DNA of 64,000 bases. Origin: Clavulina sp. PMI_390. Lineage: Eukaryota > Basidiomycota > Agaricomycetes > Cantharellales > Hydnaceae. Shown here one piece after another: positions 1-10,874 of the stretch. Positions within the stretch are counted from its first letter, which is position 1; every line of letters begins with the position of its first letter. Both the position numbers and the translations under genes were made by a program. Where the stretch lies: NCBI GenBank assembly GCA_015039315.1, contig WIDE01000025.1, forward strand, positions 1,482 to 65,481, given 5' to 3'. A model generated the notes under the pieces. The model was given only the letters and a program-made list of their open reading frames with translations, made no database searches and was not told the DNA's origin.

Positions 1-453
1 TGATGTGGACACTGCATGCTCAACAACTGGCTACTCCACTTTCCTAGGTGGGAACTTGGTGAATTGGCGCAGCAAACGCCAAGATGTTGTGGCCAAATCC
101 ACCACAGAGGCTGAGCTTATAGCTGCCAATGATGGTGGGTCTGATGCAGTTTGGTACCGGCTCTACACTCAGGAGCTTGGGTACCCTCAATCCTCATCCA
201 CTTGTCTGTTCATGGACAATCAGTCTGCCATTCGAGTTGGCAACAACCCGGAGCACTTCAGCAAAATGTGCCATCTCCTGACCAAGTACATGTGGATATG
301 TGACCAGGTTGAGGAGAAGGTATTGCGGTTGGAGTATATCCCTACTGCGCAAATGCGTTCTGACATTCTCACAAAGCCACTAGAGACAACAAGTCATTAA
401 CGTGGTGTGGCTATGCTTGGACTTGTGTCTGCAGAGTCTCTGTGAAGTGGGAG
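1..453 (+). mobile_element. Ty1/Copia retrotransposon 3' end, RNase H domain, copy 1 (partial)
   Basis: The reading frame from the left edge encodes the C-terminal half of a Copia reverse-transcriptase RNase H domain. STTEAEL carries the catalytic glutamate and FMDNQSA an aspartate, followed by the usual tail ending in DILTKPLETTSH. The first catalytic aspartate lies beyond the window edge. Copy 2 reads CAA (Gln) where this copy has TAA at 398-400, so a C-to-T change truncates it. A polypurine-like AAGTGGGAG tract sits immediately before the LTR start at 454, as expected for a Copia 3' end. Identification is firm; activity is excluded by truncation. Confidence 0.9.
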
Positions 454-644
454 TGTTGTAGAACTTGTTCGCTTGTTCGGTATTTTGTAGATATGTGTTT
501 GTGCCGGAGGGTCTTTTCCTTAACTCTTCTTCCATCTGAGTTAAGGCTAAGTCCCCTCCAAGTGCTATCTAGTAGAGGCCTTAGCGGCTGAGTCTCCCCT
601 GAGTCCATTCAGACTCTATCCCAAAACCGGTCTACTCTGCTACA
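454..644 (+). repeat. LTR of Copia element, copy 1 (191 bp)
   Basis: The segment begins TGTTGTAGAA directly after the polypurine tract and ends CTGCTACA, giving TG...CA termini and imperfect terminal inverted repeats. It shares with the LTR at 1159-1409 a stretch containing GGCTAAGTCCCCTCCA. It is shorter than the second LTR, which carries an internal duplication. The boundaries are read from the terminal dinucleotides and the polypurine tract only. Confidence 0.75.
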
Positions 645-1158
645 CTTTTATGGTCCTAGCTCTGCAGGTCTGACTGTCAGTATACTCAGATGCAGACTAT
701 GCAGGTGATGTGGACTCTGCCAGATCCACCACTGGTTACTCCACTTTCATTGGTGGGAACTTGGTGAATTGGTGCAGCAAACGCCAAGATGTTGTGGCCA
801 AGTCCACCACAGAGGCTGAACTTATAGCTGCCAATGATGGTGGGTCTGATGCAGTTTGGTATAGGCTGTTCAGTCAAGAACTTGGATATCCTCAGTCTGC
901 TGCCACCACTCTGTTCATGGACAACCAGTCTGCTATCTGTGTTGGCAACAACCCTGAACACTTCAGCAAGATGTGTCACCTTCACACCAAGTACATGTGG
1001 TTACGTGATCAGGTTGAGGAGAAGGTACTCAGGTTGGAATACATCTCCACTACTCTCATGTGTTCTGATATTCTCACCAAGTCACTTGAGACTACAAGTC
1101 ATCAACGTGGAATTTCTCTGCTTGGACTTGTGTCTCATGAGACTGTGTGAAGTGGGAG
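645..1158 (+). mobile_element. Ty1/Copia RNase H 3' end, copy 2
   Basis: This is a second, diverged copy of the same RNase H end. YSDADYAGD at about 682-708 supplies the first catalytic aspartates, STTEAEL the glutamate and FMDNQSA a further aspartate. The frame runs to a stop at 1148-1150. Upstream of about 680 the frame breaks within a few codons, so only the RNase H end of the polyprotein is present. It is followed by the same AAGTGGGAG polypurine tract and an LTR, so the order is RNase H-LTR-RNase H-LTR in direct orientation. Confidence 0.9.
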
Positions 1159-1409
1159 TGTTGTGGGAAAGGTCACATGATTTTTGCGTAGTGTATTTAT
1201 ATTTGTTTGTTCTGGAGTGGACTTGCCTCAACTCTTCATCTAGTTGTGGCTAAGTCCCCTCCAGGTTAGTTAGCATCAATAGAACTCTTCATCTAGTTGT
1301 GGCTAAGTCCCCTCCAGTGTGATCTCCACTGTCTGTTAGGTGCCTTTGCAGCTAGGAGCTGGTCTTGGTCTGTCAACACTCCATCCCAACACCAGCTCAC
1401 TGTGCTACA
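1159..1409 (+). repeat. LTR of Copia element, copy 2 (251 bp)
   Basis: It starts TGTTGTGGGA after the polypurine tract and ends GTGCTACA. It contains a 34-bp direct duplication (1231-1264 and 1284-1317, starting ACTCTTCATC and ending CCCCTCCAG), which explains most of the length difference from the LTR at 454-644. A short AT-rich stretch near 1194-1208 could hold the promoter. The internal region is absent on the right, so this is a remnant. Confidence 0.78.
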
Positions 1410-1811
1410 CTCCTGATGGCATCTAGACAAGCAGTGTGCCAGTAACACTTCTTGGCACCAGAGGGCTCAGAGATCAAAATAGTAGGACTTTCCACCCTCA
1501 TCCAGCTCTATGTCAATCAGAGGCCTGAGCATGATTCAACAAGTTGAGCTTAGGGATGAGAGTGAGAGCTAGAAACAAGGCAAAAAACAAGGGAGCAGAG
1601 TGCTGCAGAGAGTGTGGAGCAGCAGAGAGGCTCCAAGAACAACAGAGAGATGCTGAAAGAGAGATGCTGAAGCAAGAGAGTGTGTGTTGGAGGCCTGTTG
1701 GCCTCAGATATAAAGTGGCTGAAAAAAGCTGAGTTTTCCACCAAATTGTCTGGAACTCTGGCATATAAAGAGCACTAGGTCATGTGTGTAAGCAGGGTGA
1801 TGGGCCTATAA
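1410..1811. other. Non-genic spacer next to Copia remnants
   Basis: No supported gene. A purine-rich stretch at about 1555-1690, rich in AGAG and GCAG, produces open frames on both strands (up to 83 codons) of low complexity. It lies between a forward LTR (ends 1409) and an inverted LTR fragment (from about 1812), so it may be untranslated leader of a lost element. Confidence 0.5.
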
Positions 1812-1945
1812 CCTGTACAGTGACCTGGTGTTGGGATGAAGTCTTGACACACCAAGACCAGCTCCTGCAAAAGGCACCTGACAGTTGAAATCACACTGGG
1901 GACTTAGCCACAACTAGATGAAAAGTCCTGACACTTCCAAGATTT
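1812..1945 (-). repeat. Inverted fragment of the same Copia LTR
   Basis: Read on the minus strand, this segment matches the 3' two-thirds of the LTR at 1159-1409. Shared blocks include GGCTAAGTCCCC, the GGTGCCTTT-like block, AGGAGCTGGTCTTGG and CATCCCAACACCAG. It carries many substitutions and one copy of the block that is duplicated in the forward LTR. It is opposite in orientation to the two forward LTRs, which indicates a separate insertion or a rearrangement. Confidence 0.75.
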
Positions 1946-2199
1946 TGTAGGGATACCAAATATAGTAGAAGTGATGTGATGAAAGTCCTGTATAATGATC
2001 CAATTATAATGCTCTGATAGATGTGTTTGGCAGAACCAATAAGGTTCAGAGCCACAGCCAGATACTGAGCCTAGAAACTCATGAAAACTACAGCCTAAAT
2101 TTGATTGATTGTCCTTGGGGAATCATACAAACATGCTAGAATCAGAATGGAGAAAAAGAAAAATAGGTATTTGACATGTCTGTGAATCTATCAGCCTAC

Positions 2200-3091
2200 C
2201 ACACCACAATAAAAATGATGTACAAAGGGTTATATTGTGAAAAATATGTATGTCATTATACAATTAGGAAAAAGCTATTTCACACCCTGCAGGTGTTACC
2301 ACCTCCCCCAGGCAGTGATAGCACCCCCTCATTTCAGGTTGAATAATGTGTGAATGACAATTGACCAACCTCAGATATTAGGGGTGTTCAGAGTAGCATA
2401 AAATGCAGCTAAAATGCAAATAAAATGGTCTGTCAAATTGCTGTAAAATGCGATTTTACAGCAATTTTTCGACAATTTTACAGGCATTTTACGGATTTGA
2501 CACCTCAGAGCATCAAATCCCTAAAATTGCTCTAAAATATCTCTCAAATGCATTTGAAGCAATTTTACAGTCCAGTCCTCCATTTTAGCATTGATCCGCA
2601 GCTGGCAACGCAGGCTTGACTCTGCAGATCAAGGGGGGTGCTTGATAGCTACCACCCCTCCCCATGCAGGGTTTATGGTTGGAAGCCCTCAGGCCAGTGG
2701 GAGGGGTGGTAACACTGAGGTGAAGGATAGCTATTTCCATACAATTATATAAGCCTAAAATCAGTGGTTCTATTTTGAAATTCTATTCTGAATGTGTGCC
2801 AAATTTACAGGGCTTTTCCATCATAAAAGTAAATCTGGAATGGGAAACCAAATGGACTAGCCTACATTTAGTACTCATTCAGATTTGTTGTACACATATT
2901 CTAGATATGCTCAAAATTCTAGGAAAATTGAAATAAATGTACAACAACTCTGAATAAGGGTCAGGATTGAGAATAGAATTTCAAAATATGACCACTGATT
3001 TTAGGCTTATACAACTGTATAAGGAGATACATATTTTTCATACACATTTTTCACAATATAACCCTTTGTACATCATTTTTATTATGGTGTG
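2200..3091. mobile_element. Nested inverted-repeat element (MITE-like), about 0.9 kb
   Basis: The ends are inverted copies. About 46 bases from CACACCACAAT (2200-2245) recur on the opposite strand at about 3046-3091 with one mismatch, and weaker similarity extends inward. Inside are two more inverted pairs: about 2268-2308 with 2688-2740 (GCTATTTC and GTTACCACC blocks), and about 2748-2790 with 2970-3013 (AAGCCTAAAATCAGTGG block). No transposase frame is present. This fits non-autonomous DNA transposons inserted into, or rearranged with, one another. I found no clear target-site duplication, so the outer boundary is approximate. Confidence 0.7.
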
Positions 3092-3314
3092 TCCAGCACC
3101 CAAGTGCTTGATTTAAGGACAGAATCATGCAGGATTGGGGTCAAGCCTGTGATTGATGTTACTCTGTGCTATTAGGTGGACTGTTTTGATACTAATATGT
3201 ACAAGATCATTTCAATCCATCATCTTGATGGCAACAGTTGAGCTGCCAATTTAATATAGGCATGATAAGGGGGTATGGTCTATTGTCACCATGACCCCTC
3301 TGCAATAGCCTCCC

Positions 3315-3612
3315 AGGGGTGCAAATAGAATAATCCTTTTATTAGGGAGGTTTTGCAAAGCCAAATTTGCCATGTGAGTGTTTTTCCTTTTGTGCTGTTG
3401 CTACTATGCACAACCTGAAATGCTAAGGAAATAGCAGAAATATCTAAGTGCCTATCCAAAGTAGCAACAGGCTGAAGGAGAGCCTGAGTGACAGATGAGT
3501 CAATGAGCAAGCATGATGTCATTTATAGGTGTGAGAACTAAAATTTGGCGTTGCAAAACCTCCCTAGTATAGTGTGACTTTTTGTATGGAATATTCTATT
3601 TGTCACCCCCAC
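3315..3612. repeat. Second inverted-repeat (hairpin) element, about 0.3 kb
   Basis: The left arm (about 3317-3368) contains CAAATAGAAT and AGGGAGGTTTTGCAA then GCCAAATTT. The right arm (about 3541-3612) contains the same words in reverse complement in matching order. The two arms flank about 170 bases. A related word (ACAAATAGAATCTTCC) recurs at about 4134-4150, so the family may have another remnant nearby. No coding capacity is seen; a MITE is the simplest interpretation. Confidence 0.65.
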
Positions 3613-4636
3613 CTCTGGGCCAAAGCCAGTTTGTGCAAAGGGCAGTGAGAGTAACAATCAATCACCCCCCTCTTGTCATGGACTGAGCATAATAAAATAG
3701 TAAATAAACATGAAATATGTTGCTCTCCACTTGGAACGGGGCAATTGGGGGAGTTATGAGTAGACAGTTGCAGCATCTGTAGCCTAAACATTGAGTATGG
3801 TATTCATGACATGTCATGGATAGTATTAGACATAATGGCAATGAGATCTCATCCCAGTAGATTGAAGATGCAATGTATTGAGATCAAAGACTACATGCTA
3901 TGAACCAGATACAAGGTGAAAACAGACTGGGACTGCTGCAACAGTCTTGGCCTGCAATGTACATTGACTTTAAATAGTCATTGCTTGCCACTGAATCAAG
4001 AAGCTGAATCAGTGACAGCCCAGGATCCAGACTGCAATGCTATTTGATTTTGGTCACATCTACTGATTTACAAGAATTTGTGACCCAACTAATTGAAAGA
4101 AAACAGGGTGGCAGTCACCCCCCTTGATAATCACCCAAGGACAACAAATAGAATCTTCCTTTTTATATTAGTTTTATCATAGTGTGGTTGTAATCCTTGT
4201 GGATTTACTTATCTCATTCACAAAGAGAGAGAGAGAGAGAGAGAGAATCAGTTTCAATATGTTAGGGCCGCCAGCCTTGCTACCTAAAGCAACATCACTC
4301 ACATGCACTCCAAGACCTGAATATTCTGCCTTTAGCATAGTACTTTAGGGTCAAGATACTCAATATGCAGGTGAAACTCTCTTTCACAAGTGGCCAGGAA
4401 GATCATTTGTGAATAACTTGTAATAGGCTATTAGGACCTTCAAAAGTTGTAGATAGCAACTAATTCAAATCACATTCAGAGGTATTCAGGACCAGCATAG
4501 GTTGCTGAAGGGATCTTGATTTTTTCTCATGAGACACTCCAGGCAGTGAGCAAAGATTCCCACTTTAGTTGATATGTTGTTACATCAAGAGTACAGATAT
4601 ACAATCCAGTTATCTCTCCAGCTAAACTTGCTACAC
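3613..4636. other. Intergenic region with microsatellite
   Basis: No gene is supported. The region is AT-rich and contains a perfect GA microsatellite of about 24 bases at 4223-4247. It separates the repeat cluster from the 3' end of the glutathione synthetase gene. The short stretches 1946-2199 and 3092-3314 are likewise without recognisable genes. Confidence 0.6.
4223..4247. repeat. GA dinucleotide microsatellite
   Basis: An uninterrupted AG/GA run of about 24 bases in the intergenic region downstream of GSH2. It is purely a length-polymorphic simple repeat. Confidence 0.9.
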
Positions 4637-6278
4637 TCAGATCAGAAGTGGGGCATCTAAAACAGAAATTCCAACTGCAACACCCCCTTCATTACTCTCA
4701 GCACCTTTGGTCCTCAAAAGCCACCCTCCAGAACCTGATGCAACTATGGAGCTGGACGTTGTAAACAATGACCAGCCATATATTCCAAGCTCGCTGATGG
4801 TAGAAGATTCTACAGCAGCACCAGAGCCTGCCTTCACCATCCAGTTCTGCAATTGAGGAGTGCATATAAGGCGCATTGCAATCCAAGCATCATACTCAGA
4901 TGGAGGAAGTTGATCAAGGAATTTGGGAATATCTGCCCGGTATACATTGTTACCGCCCCCCTCCCTCTGAGGCTTCAGAACTAGTTGTTCACTCTCAGCA
5001 CGAGATTTCTCTACTCCGCCATCAATCCCAACTCCCCACATGTCCATCCATGTTGAACGGAGGTGCTCTTGATCTGCAGAGAGAGGATCCGGACTAAAGA
5101 GACTTTCAAGCACTCCGCTATGAGTGAGCACTTCTTGGATCTTTTTGGTTCCTGCCAGCTGGAGAGGGATAGATGGACATTTGATGGCAAGACTTGATTC
5201 CAGCATGAAACGAGTCTCATAGTCCTGCTCAGAATGATAGTCATCTGGTGTGTATCCTGCCCGGTAGTACACAACAGCAATCTCAGAAGCAGTGGAACCG
5301 TGGTCAGGGACATTCAATTTGCCCTCTACAATGCTCATCAGACCACCGAGTTGCTGAAGTGTCATTCGGAGGCTCCGAATCTTGAACCTAGTACAATTAA
5401 TATATCATCTATGTAAGAGAAATTGAGAAGGGGGTAAAGCCACATACTGATCTAAGAGCTTATATTCAAGCAGCCTTTGATCAAACACATTCCTCTCTTG
5501 AGGTTGAACAACAAATAGGACCGCTGAGGCTGCGTTTCCATAAGCTTTGTGTGCACTGGCGATTGCTGAGGACATTTGATCCAAGACAGGATTCTCAGGC
5601 AGCAAAGCCTTTGGAGCATACGATTGCAACGCAAAGTGGCCCCATAAATGCCTATGGGGTATGATAATATGAGATAAATCACCTTAAATATCTATATCAC
5701 GTACTGATGCATTTTTGCAACTTCATTTGAAAGAGCCCCGAAAGAGGATGAGATAGTATTGAACTCGACTTGCTTCAGGGAAGGCTTGGTATCCGAAATA
5801 AGCTGGTGCACCAGGTAATCGGAGCGGAATATTCCTAGTTGCAGAGGCTGGTCCCAGTCTCAGCTTAACGAGCGCGCAGAAAGCCTTATGAAGATTCCAA
5901 TGGCTACAAAACAGACAAATTCACCTGTCGAATCGAATCCTGATCCCTTAGGTTCTTCCACCCTCTCCAGAGTTTGCCAGTAAAGGCATCAATTCGACCG
6001 ATGCCGGTCTCATCGCCAAGCACCCCATCAAGGAGCCCGGCATTACAGGCGATCCGACTATAGAGGTCATTGTATGCGGGCTGCAATCGGTTGGCCTCAT
6101 CGAAGAGATGGCGAGGGAAAGGGGTGGGAAGTAGAGTGAACGGTGCGTGAATCGCGTCTTTGGGGGTGTCGACTTGTCCAGGAGGTAGATATGCGATCCC
6201 ATGGGCTAGGGCGAAAGTGGTTGCCTCGACCAGCAGACCTTTCTGAATAGCATCAGGTAGATGAGGCGGCCACTCCAT
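4637..6278 (-). CDS. GSH2: Glutathione synthetase
   Basis: ATP-dependent ligase joining glycine to gamma-glutamylcysteine, the last step of glutathione synthesis in the cytosol. Four exons in consistent phase: 6278-5925, 5847-5705, 5651-5448, 5387-4637, giving 483 residues, close to the usual eukaryotic length. Family signatures are HAPFTLLPTPFP near the N terminus, QVEFNTISSSF, QPQERNVFDQR, the glycine-rich ATP-grasp loop KPQREGGGNN (about 371-380) and a C-terminal RTKGAESNEGG then VAVGISVLD loop. All introns are GT-AG, 53-77 nt. The start fits the family: the protein begins a few residues before the conserved helix. Its start codon is only 42 bases from that of the divergent TRAPPC10 gene. 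Confidence 0.95.
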
Positions 6279-6320
6279 AGCGTATATGAAATGCTTGGGA
6301 CTTGACAGGTTCAGTCACAA
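6279..6320. promoter_or_regulatory. 42-base bidirectional promoter between GSH2 and TRAPPC10
   Basis: The two start codons (6278 on minus, 6321 on plus) leave 42 bases between them. Both starts agree with family N termini, so transcription start sites must lie inside the opposite gene's coding region, or the 5' leaders are extremely short. No TATA box is visible. Confidence 0.6.
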
Positions 6321-9300
6321 ATGGCCACCGTCACGGTCTCTGGGACCCCATCTCTTACTGCTCAATGGTCGCAATTATTGTCAAGTCTCCAGTACCATTT
6401 ACCCCTCCAAAGCCTCCACTGGAAGACTGCATCGCGTCCATCTATTCGTACAATTCCCCAGTTGGATATATCGCTAATTCCCTTCGATGGATTTGCGTAC
6501 TCTCCACACCCGCTAATTTTAGATAATACGTTAGCTCATGTCTATTTTATCCATTGCGACGTGGGTTCTACTTGCTTCCTCCTCTTTTCGTCCTCCTCAC
6601 AGAACTTCAGGATGTCGAGGTCTACAGGTCGTCTGTGAAGAGCCAAATCCAAGAGTGGAAGGCTCGATTGCCTCCAGATCCCGCCCTTGAATGGCTACTC
6701 ATTCTTATATCGCTTCCGGAGAATATAACGGGGAGCAAGAAGCGTTTCCAGATGAAAGGGAGTGTGACCGATCGATTAAAAGCCGACTTCGTCTCAGACA
6801 AAAGAGAACGTTGCGCTCACCTTTCTTGGGGCGTTGACATTCAAGATCCGACGGTCTGGGCGGATGTCATATCAAAAATGAAGGATATAGTCGTCGCTTC
6901 AATCGATGCTCATGTATCTCTCAGAGAGGATGAGCTTCGAAGGTTGGAAAGCGAACGTCTGGGAGCTCGATGGTCGTTCCAATCTTACGCCGTAAAAAAG
7001 GTTGGTGTGTTGATTTCATTTGGCTTGCATTTTTATCATTACCTTGACTTGAAACTTATATTTATATTCTAGGACAGTCTGGCTACTTCATTCTTATCTC
7101 TTGAGCTTCTCGAGGATGCTCAGCTCCAACTTGACGAACTGGAAGCAGCATTTTTCCACCGCACAGAAGGTAATCATTATACTAACATCATGACCGAAGA
7201 CCTCCTTATATCCATCTTTGTCACTGTGTCAGAGTCAAATGACCCTCCATTTTCGGCATTTGGAGCTACGAGCCTTCGAGACGACTCAGCCGCGTTGCTG
7301 GGCCACGACCGCGCTTTACGCCAAAACGATCAGATCACCACATTTAGCTTTCGAACGTACTTGATCAATAAGCAGTGGCATCTCCTTGTGAAACGACGCC
7401 AGCAGGTTGTCGCTGTGGAGAAGACAACTCGATTCATCAGCGGGTTTTCCCATTCTCTTCGATCTGCTCCAGTAAGAGAGAACATTTATCAGCATGTGAC
7501 AGACTTACGGCTCCTCAACCACCTATCTGACAACTCAACCCGTAGGTGCCTCCTTTATTCACAGAGTCGTGGATTTATTCAGCGTGTCTGAATGTTGTGG
7601 ATTCGATTGGATCGTGGATTGATTCAAACACGGACCAGCTGTCGATCACAAAGCTCCACTGGAGCAAAGGGTTGTTATATGAACTTGCGCGAACTCAGGT
7701 ACTGAAGACAAGAAATTTTCGATCCAATTCTCTGGTATTGATACATTCTAGCTGGACCAATTTGGTAGTGCCCGTGGATTCATGGGAATGTCAAGTGGCA
7801 CACCATCAGGTGGAGGCCCTTCTGACATCACTATCACCCAAAAGGATCTTGTTGCCTCGTATCACGATCAGCGTACCTTTGACAAGTTGTACGTGATGAT
7901 CACAAATCGTGCAATCGAATCCTATTCTCTAGGTGGAGGTCGTCGCGCGGCTCTTCGACTCCACACCTCCCTCGCAATATTTGATAGGCAAGTAACCTTT
8001 TGAGATCTTCTGGTGTCTTGTGTTAACGCGTTCGTTAGCGCCCGTGCTCATCCCAAGGATGCGCTAACAATATTTACCTCACTACCGCCTCATTACGACC
8101 GGAACCACTGGACGTTCCTTCAGGCTTTTATACTGTCACGCTCATTATCAATACTCGCACCAGAGGATGATTCTAAGTCCTGGGTGGGGCAAGCCCTTGA
8201 TTATATTTCTTGTTGGGTTGAAATGTTCAACGATCAGTTTGCCCGCGACCCTACAAGCTACAGCTTTGCTTCTTTCTCACTATCAGCCATGCGAGAGTCG
8301 CTACTACCCATGTCCCACATTGTCAATGGCCTACAGTCTTTGACATCTTCCACAGGTAATTTTTGCTTTGCCCATCGGAAATCTCCCTCTGATTGTTGCA
8401 TTGCAAGGTCTCATGACCCAGAATCATCCAATGATCCTTCCGCGTTGGACAAGCCTCCAAATATCCAAGTACGACCCTACTCTAAAGGTTGTGTTGCAGA
8501 ACTGTGTCGGGCAGGTAAGAATGAAATTCTCCCTACAACATTCGTGTATTTACTCCCAATGCCAGCCGCTCACCCCACAGAGCATCACCATTGTTGTCAG
8601 GAATTCGTCGGCATCCTACGAATACCAGTATGGGGTAGCTCAAGAATCACTCCTACCGGGTGATAATGAGGTCCAACTGCGCGCTGAAGTGAGTAAGCCG
8701 ACTGAATTGTTAGATATCATGATTGACAGTGTCAAGAATAGAATATCATGCCTGGGATCTGTTCTGCAAAGTTGCTAGAGATTAAATTCGGGGCCTTCAC
8801 GCTATCCTACCCCATAAAAGACATCAGCGTCAATCATGAACAACTATTATTGCAAGAGGTCGAAAGCGCTCAATTTGTTAGAGTGGAGGTCAAACTCCCA
8901 CCCAAGAGTAAGAGTTCCCAGCATCTACATTGATCACAGCACCTGACCCACTTACTAGTTGAAATCGGCGCTGTTCCGTCCCTTATTGCATCTTTTATAA
9001 TTGGGGAGCACCCTATTGGAGAGCTAGTATTACGATTCAAGGACCTAGCTGATCATCTTCAAATCGATCACAAGACCGCAATGCTCTTATCTCAAGGTTC
9101 GTGAATGCCACATTTTGTAAACACCTCCCATCAACTGATGCAGCCACCGCAGAAAATGTTTCATTTACCGCGGGGCCATCTACTCTCACCTTCCAGCATA
9201 TGCCCTCAGCATTCAAAGCCATGGTTAGACTGCCCTTCTCAGGTAACTTCCGTGGAACCCCTGCCAGAGTGAGTCCACATACCTATCCGGTTCACAGAAC

Positions 9301-10866
9301 GGTATTTTCAGCCCACAAATCTAGATAGCATTGGAAGGAACATGTGAAACGACCAGTGGTATATCTTTCGCTGTGAATCAAGTTCATACCATTGCTGGTG
9401 GGCTCCCTCTAGTGGTAAATGTTCAAGACATATTCCGTCACAATCAGTATGTTATTTGTTTCCACAGCTATTTGTTCTAACTCTGAACCATGATACTTTT
9501 CAGAGTGATGTGGCGATTTACCTTATCGTCCGAGCGTCAACAGTATATCCGAATCGTGAAAACTTTCCTTCTCCGGCCCAACAGCGTGGAAGAAATGCAG
9601 GTGACGCGTCACGATGGGGTACATATGATGGAACAAACACATAATCATTAGTGGAGACTTACTTTGACTGCTTAGATTGTGTCTCCAAGCAACAGCCTGA
9701 GTATCGTGAGCCGTATGACCGATGACACTTCGAGCGGCAGTTCAGCTGAAGGTCAGCATTTGCGTACCTCTCCAACTGCGATGCCTACTAACAGTGTGCT
9801 GCTGTTCAGAACCGTTGCGCTTCTGCGTGCATTATCGCACGCTGCGGGACGGTATGTTCCGATTGCCAAATAATGCTATTTGAAGAGCTCACGCGATAGG
9901 GATCGCAGAGATATCAGACAGAGTGGAAGATGTCATGAAAGCAAAGCAGCAGGACGATATAGTAATATTAAGCGCGCAAAATGCAATTGCTCATGCCCTC
10001 GACGAAACTCCACGGTGGGAGGATTATTACACTCGTTCTGGCAAGCTACAATTCTCCGCACTGGATGAAGAGCACATCCTTTCCCTTCTTATTTCAGCTT
10101 CTCATCGGAGTCCCTCGAGGTTTGACAGTTCGGCTGTCTACGAGAATCTCAAAGAGGTGGGTCAGTTGGCAAATCGGTTGAGCAATCTTACAAAAACTAC
10201 GCAATTTAGGCACTGACAAACGAGGCGTTGAGCGACTCGCTCTCTGTTCGAGAGTTGATTCTGCCGGTTGATATCCCTATTATTCACGTAAGACATTTCC
10301 AGCCCTTGCACTGTTTCCTTTAAACTGATGGGTGGCTTGAAGGCATTAAACTCCGTTGTCACAACGTTAGATCAGAAAAATGAGCTTCTTGCCGGCCAAC
10401 CTGTGCTGTGTACATTTCGGGTTCAAACGGTGTTACATGGATCACACTCTGGGGAAAGATGCCGCATGCGTTATATCATTGGTGAGGGTGTGCATTCTCA
10501 ATTGGATGCATGGCTGGTGAGTGGATCCTGTCATGGAGAATTTGATGGAGAGGTGGGTAATCATTGAGTTGTCAAGTGTGAGGATATTACTTGATACCTT
10601 GCAAATAGGATGGAACTATCACAAAAATTACCGTCTCTGTAATCGCTCTTCGACATGGCGAGTTGCCACTCCCTCAAATCACTGTAGAACGTGACGATGG
10701 TCTTGTTGACAGTCCTTCAGTCCGATGGGCAGTGTCTTGCGAAACATACCAGGAGCAAGGAGCTGAAAGGGTAACAGTTCTCCCACGCGTAGCTGGGTCG
10801 ACATTTGGAATATCGATTCCGCTTCCGTCACGCGAGACCGACCATTTGGAAGACTTGATAACGTGA
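6321..10866 (+). CDS. TRS130: TRAPP II complex subunit TRAPPC10/Trs130
   Basis: Subunit of the TRAPPII tethering complex, a Rab exchange factor acting at the late Golgi. The N terminus MATVTVSG leads into the diagnostic block with LPLQSLHWK then RPSIRTI and LDISLIPFD. Later blocks include RLGARWSFQ, LLYELARTQLDQFG, and a C-terminal beta-rich half with RAEVSKPTE- and PLPSRETD-like segments. Many short introns interrupt it. Open segments recur at 6580-6990, 7075-7170, 7230-7540, 7750-7985, 8040-8360 and 9900-10800, so the exact exon list is not resolved here. The stop at 10864-10866 lies 8 bases from the stop of the convergent TRP4 gene. Identification is strong; exon borders are uncertain. Confidence 0.85.
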
Positions 10867-10874
10867 TTACAAAA

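Noticed and set aside
1450..1470. Possible retroelement primer-binding site (TTGGCACCAGAGGG) after the LTR
   Set aside because: It begins about 42 bases past the LTR end rather than immediately after it, and the matching tRNA cannot be named from sequence.
1513..1764. Overlapping 62-83 codon open frames on both strands
   Set aside because: Low-complexity AGAG/GCAG-rich sequence between LTR remnants; no motif, no splice signals, and frames on both strands at once.
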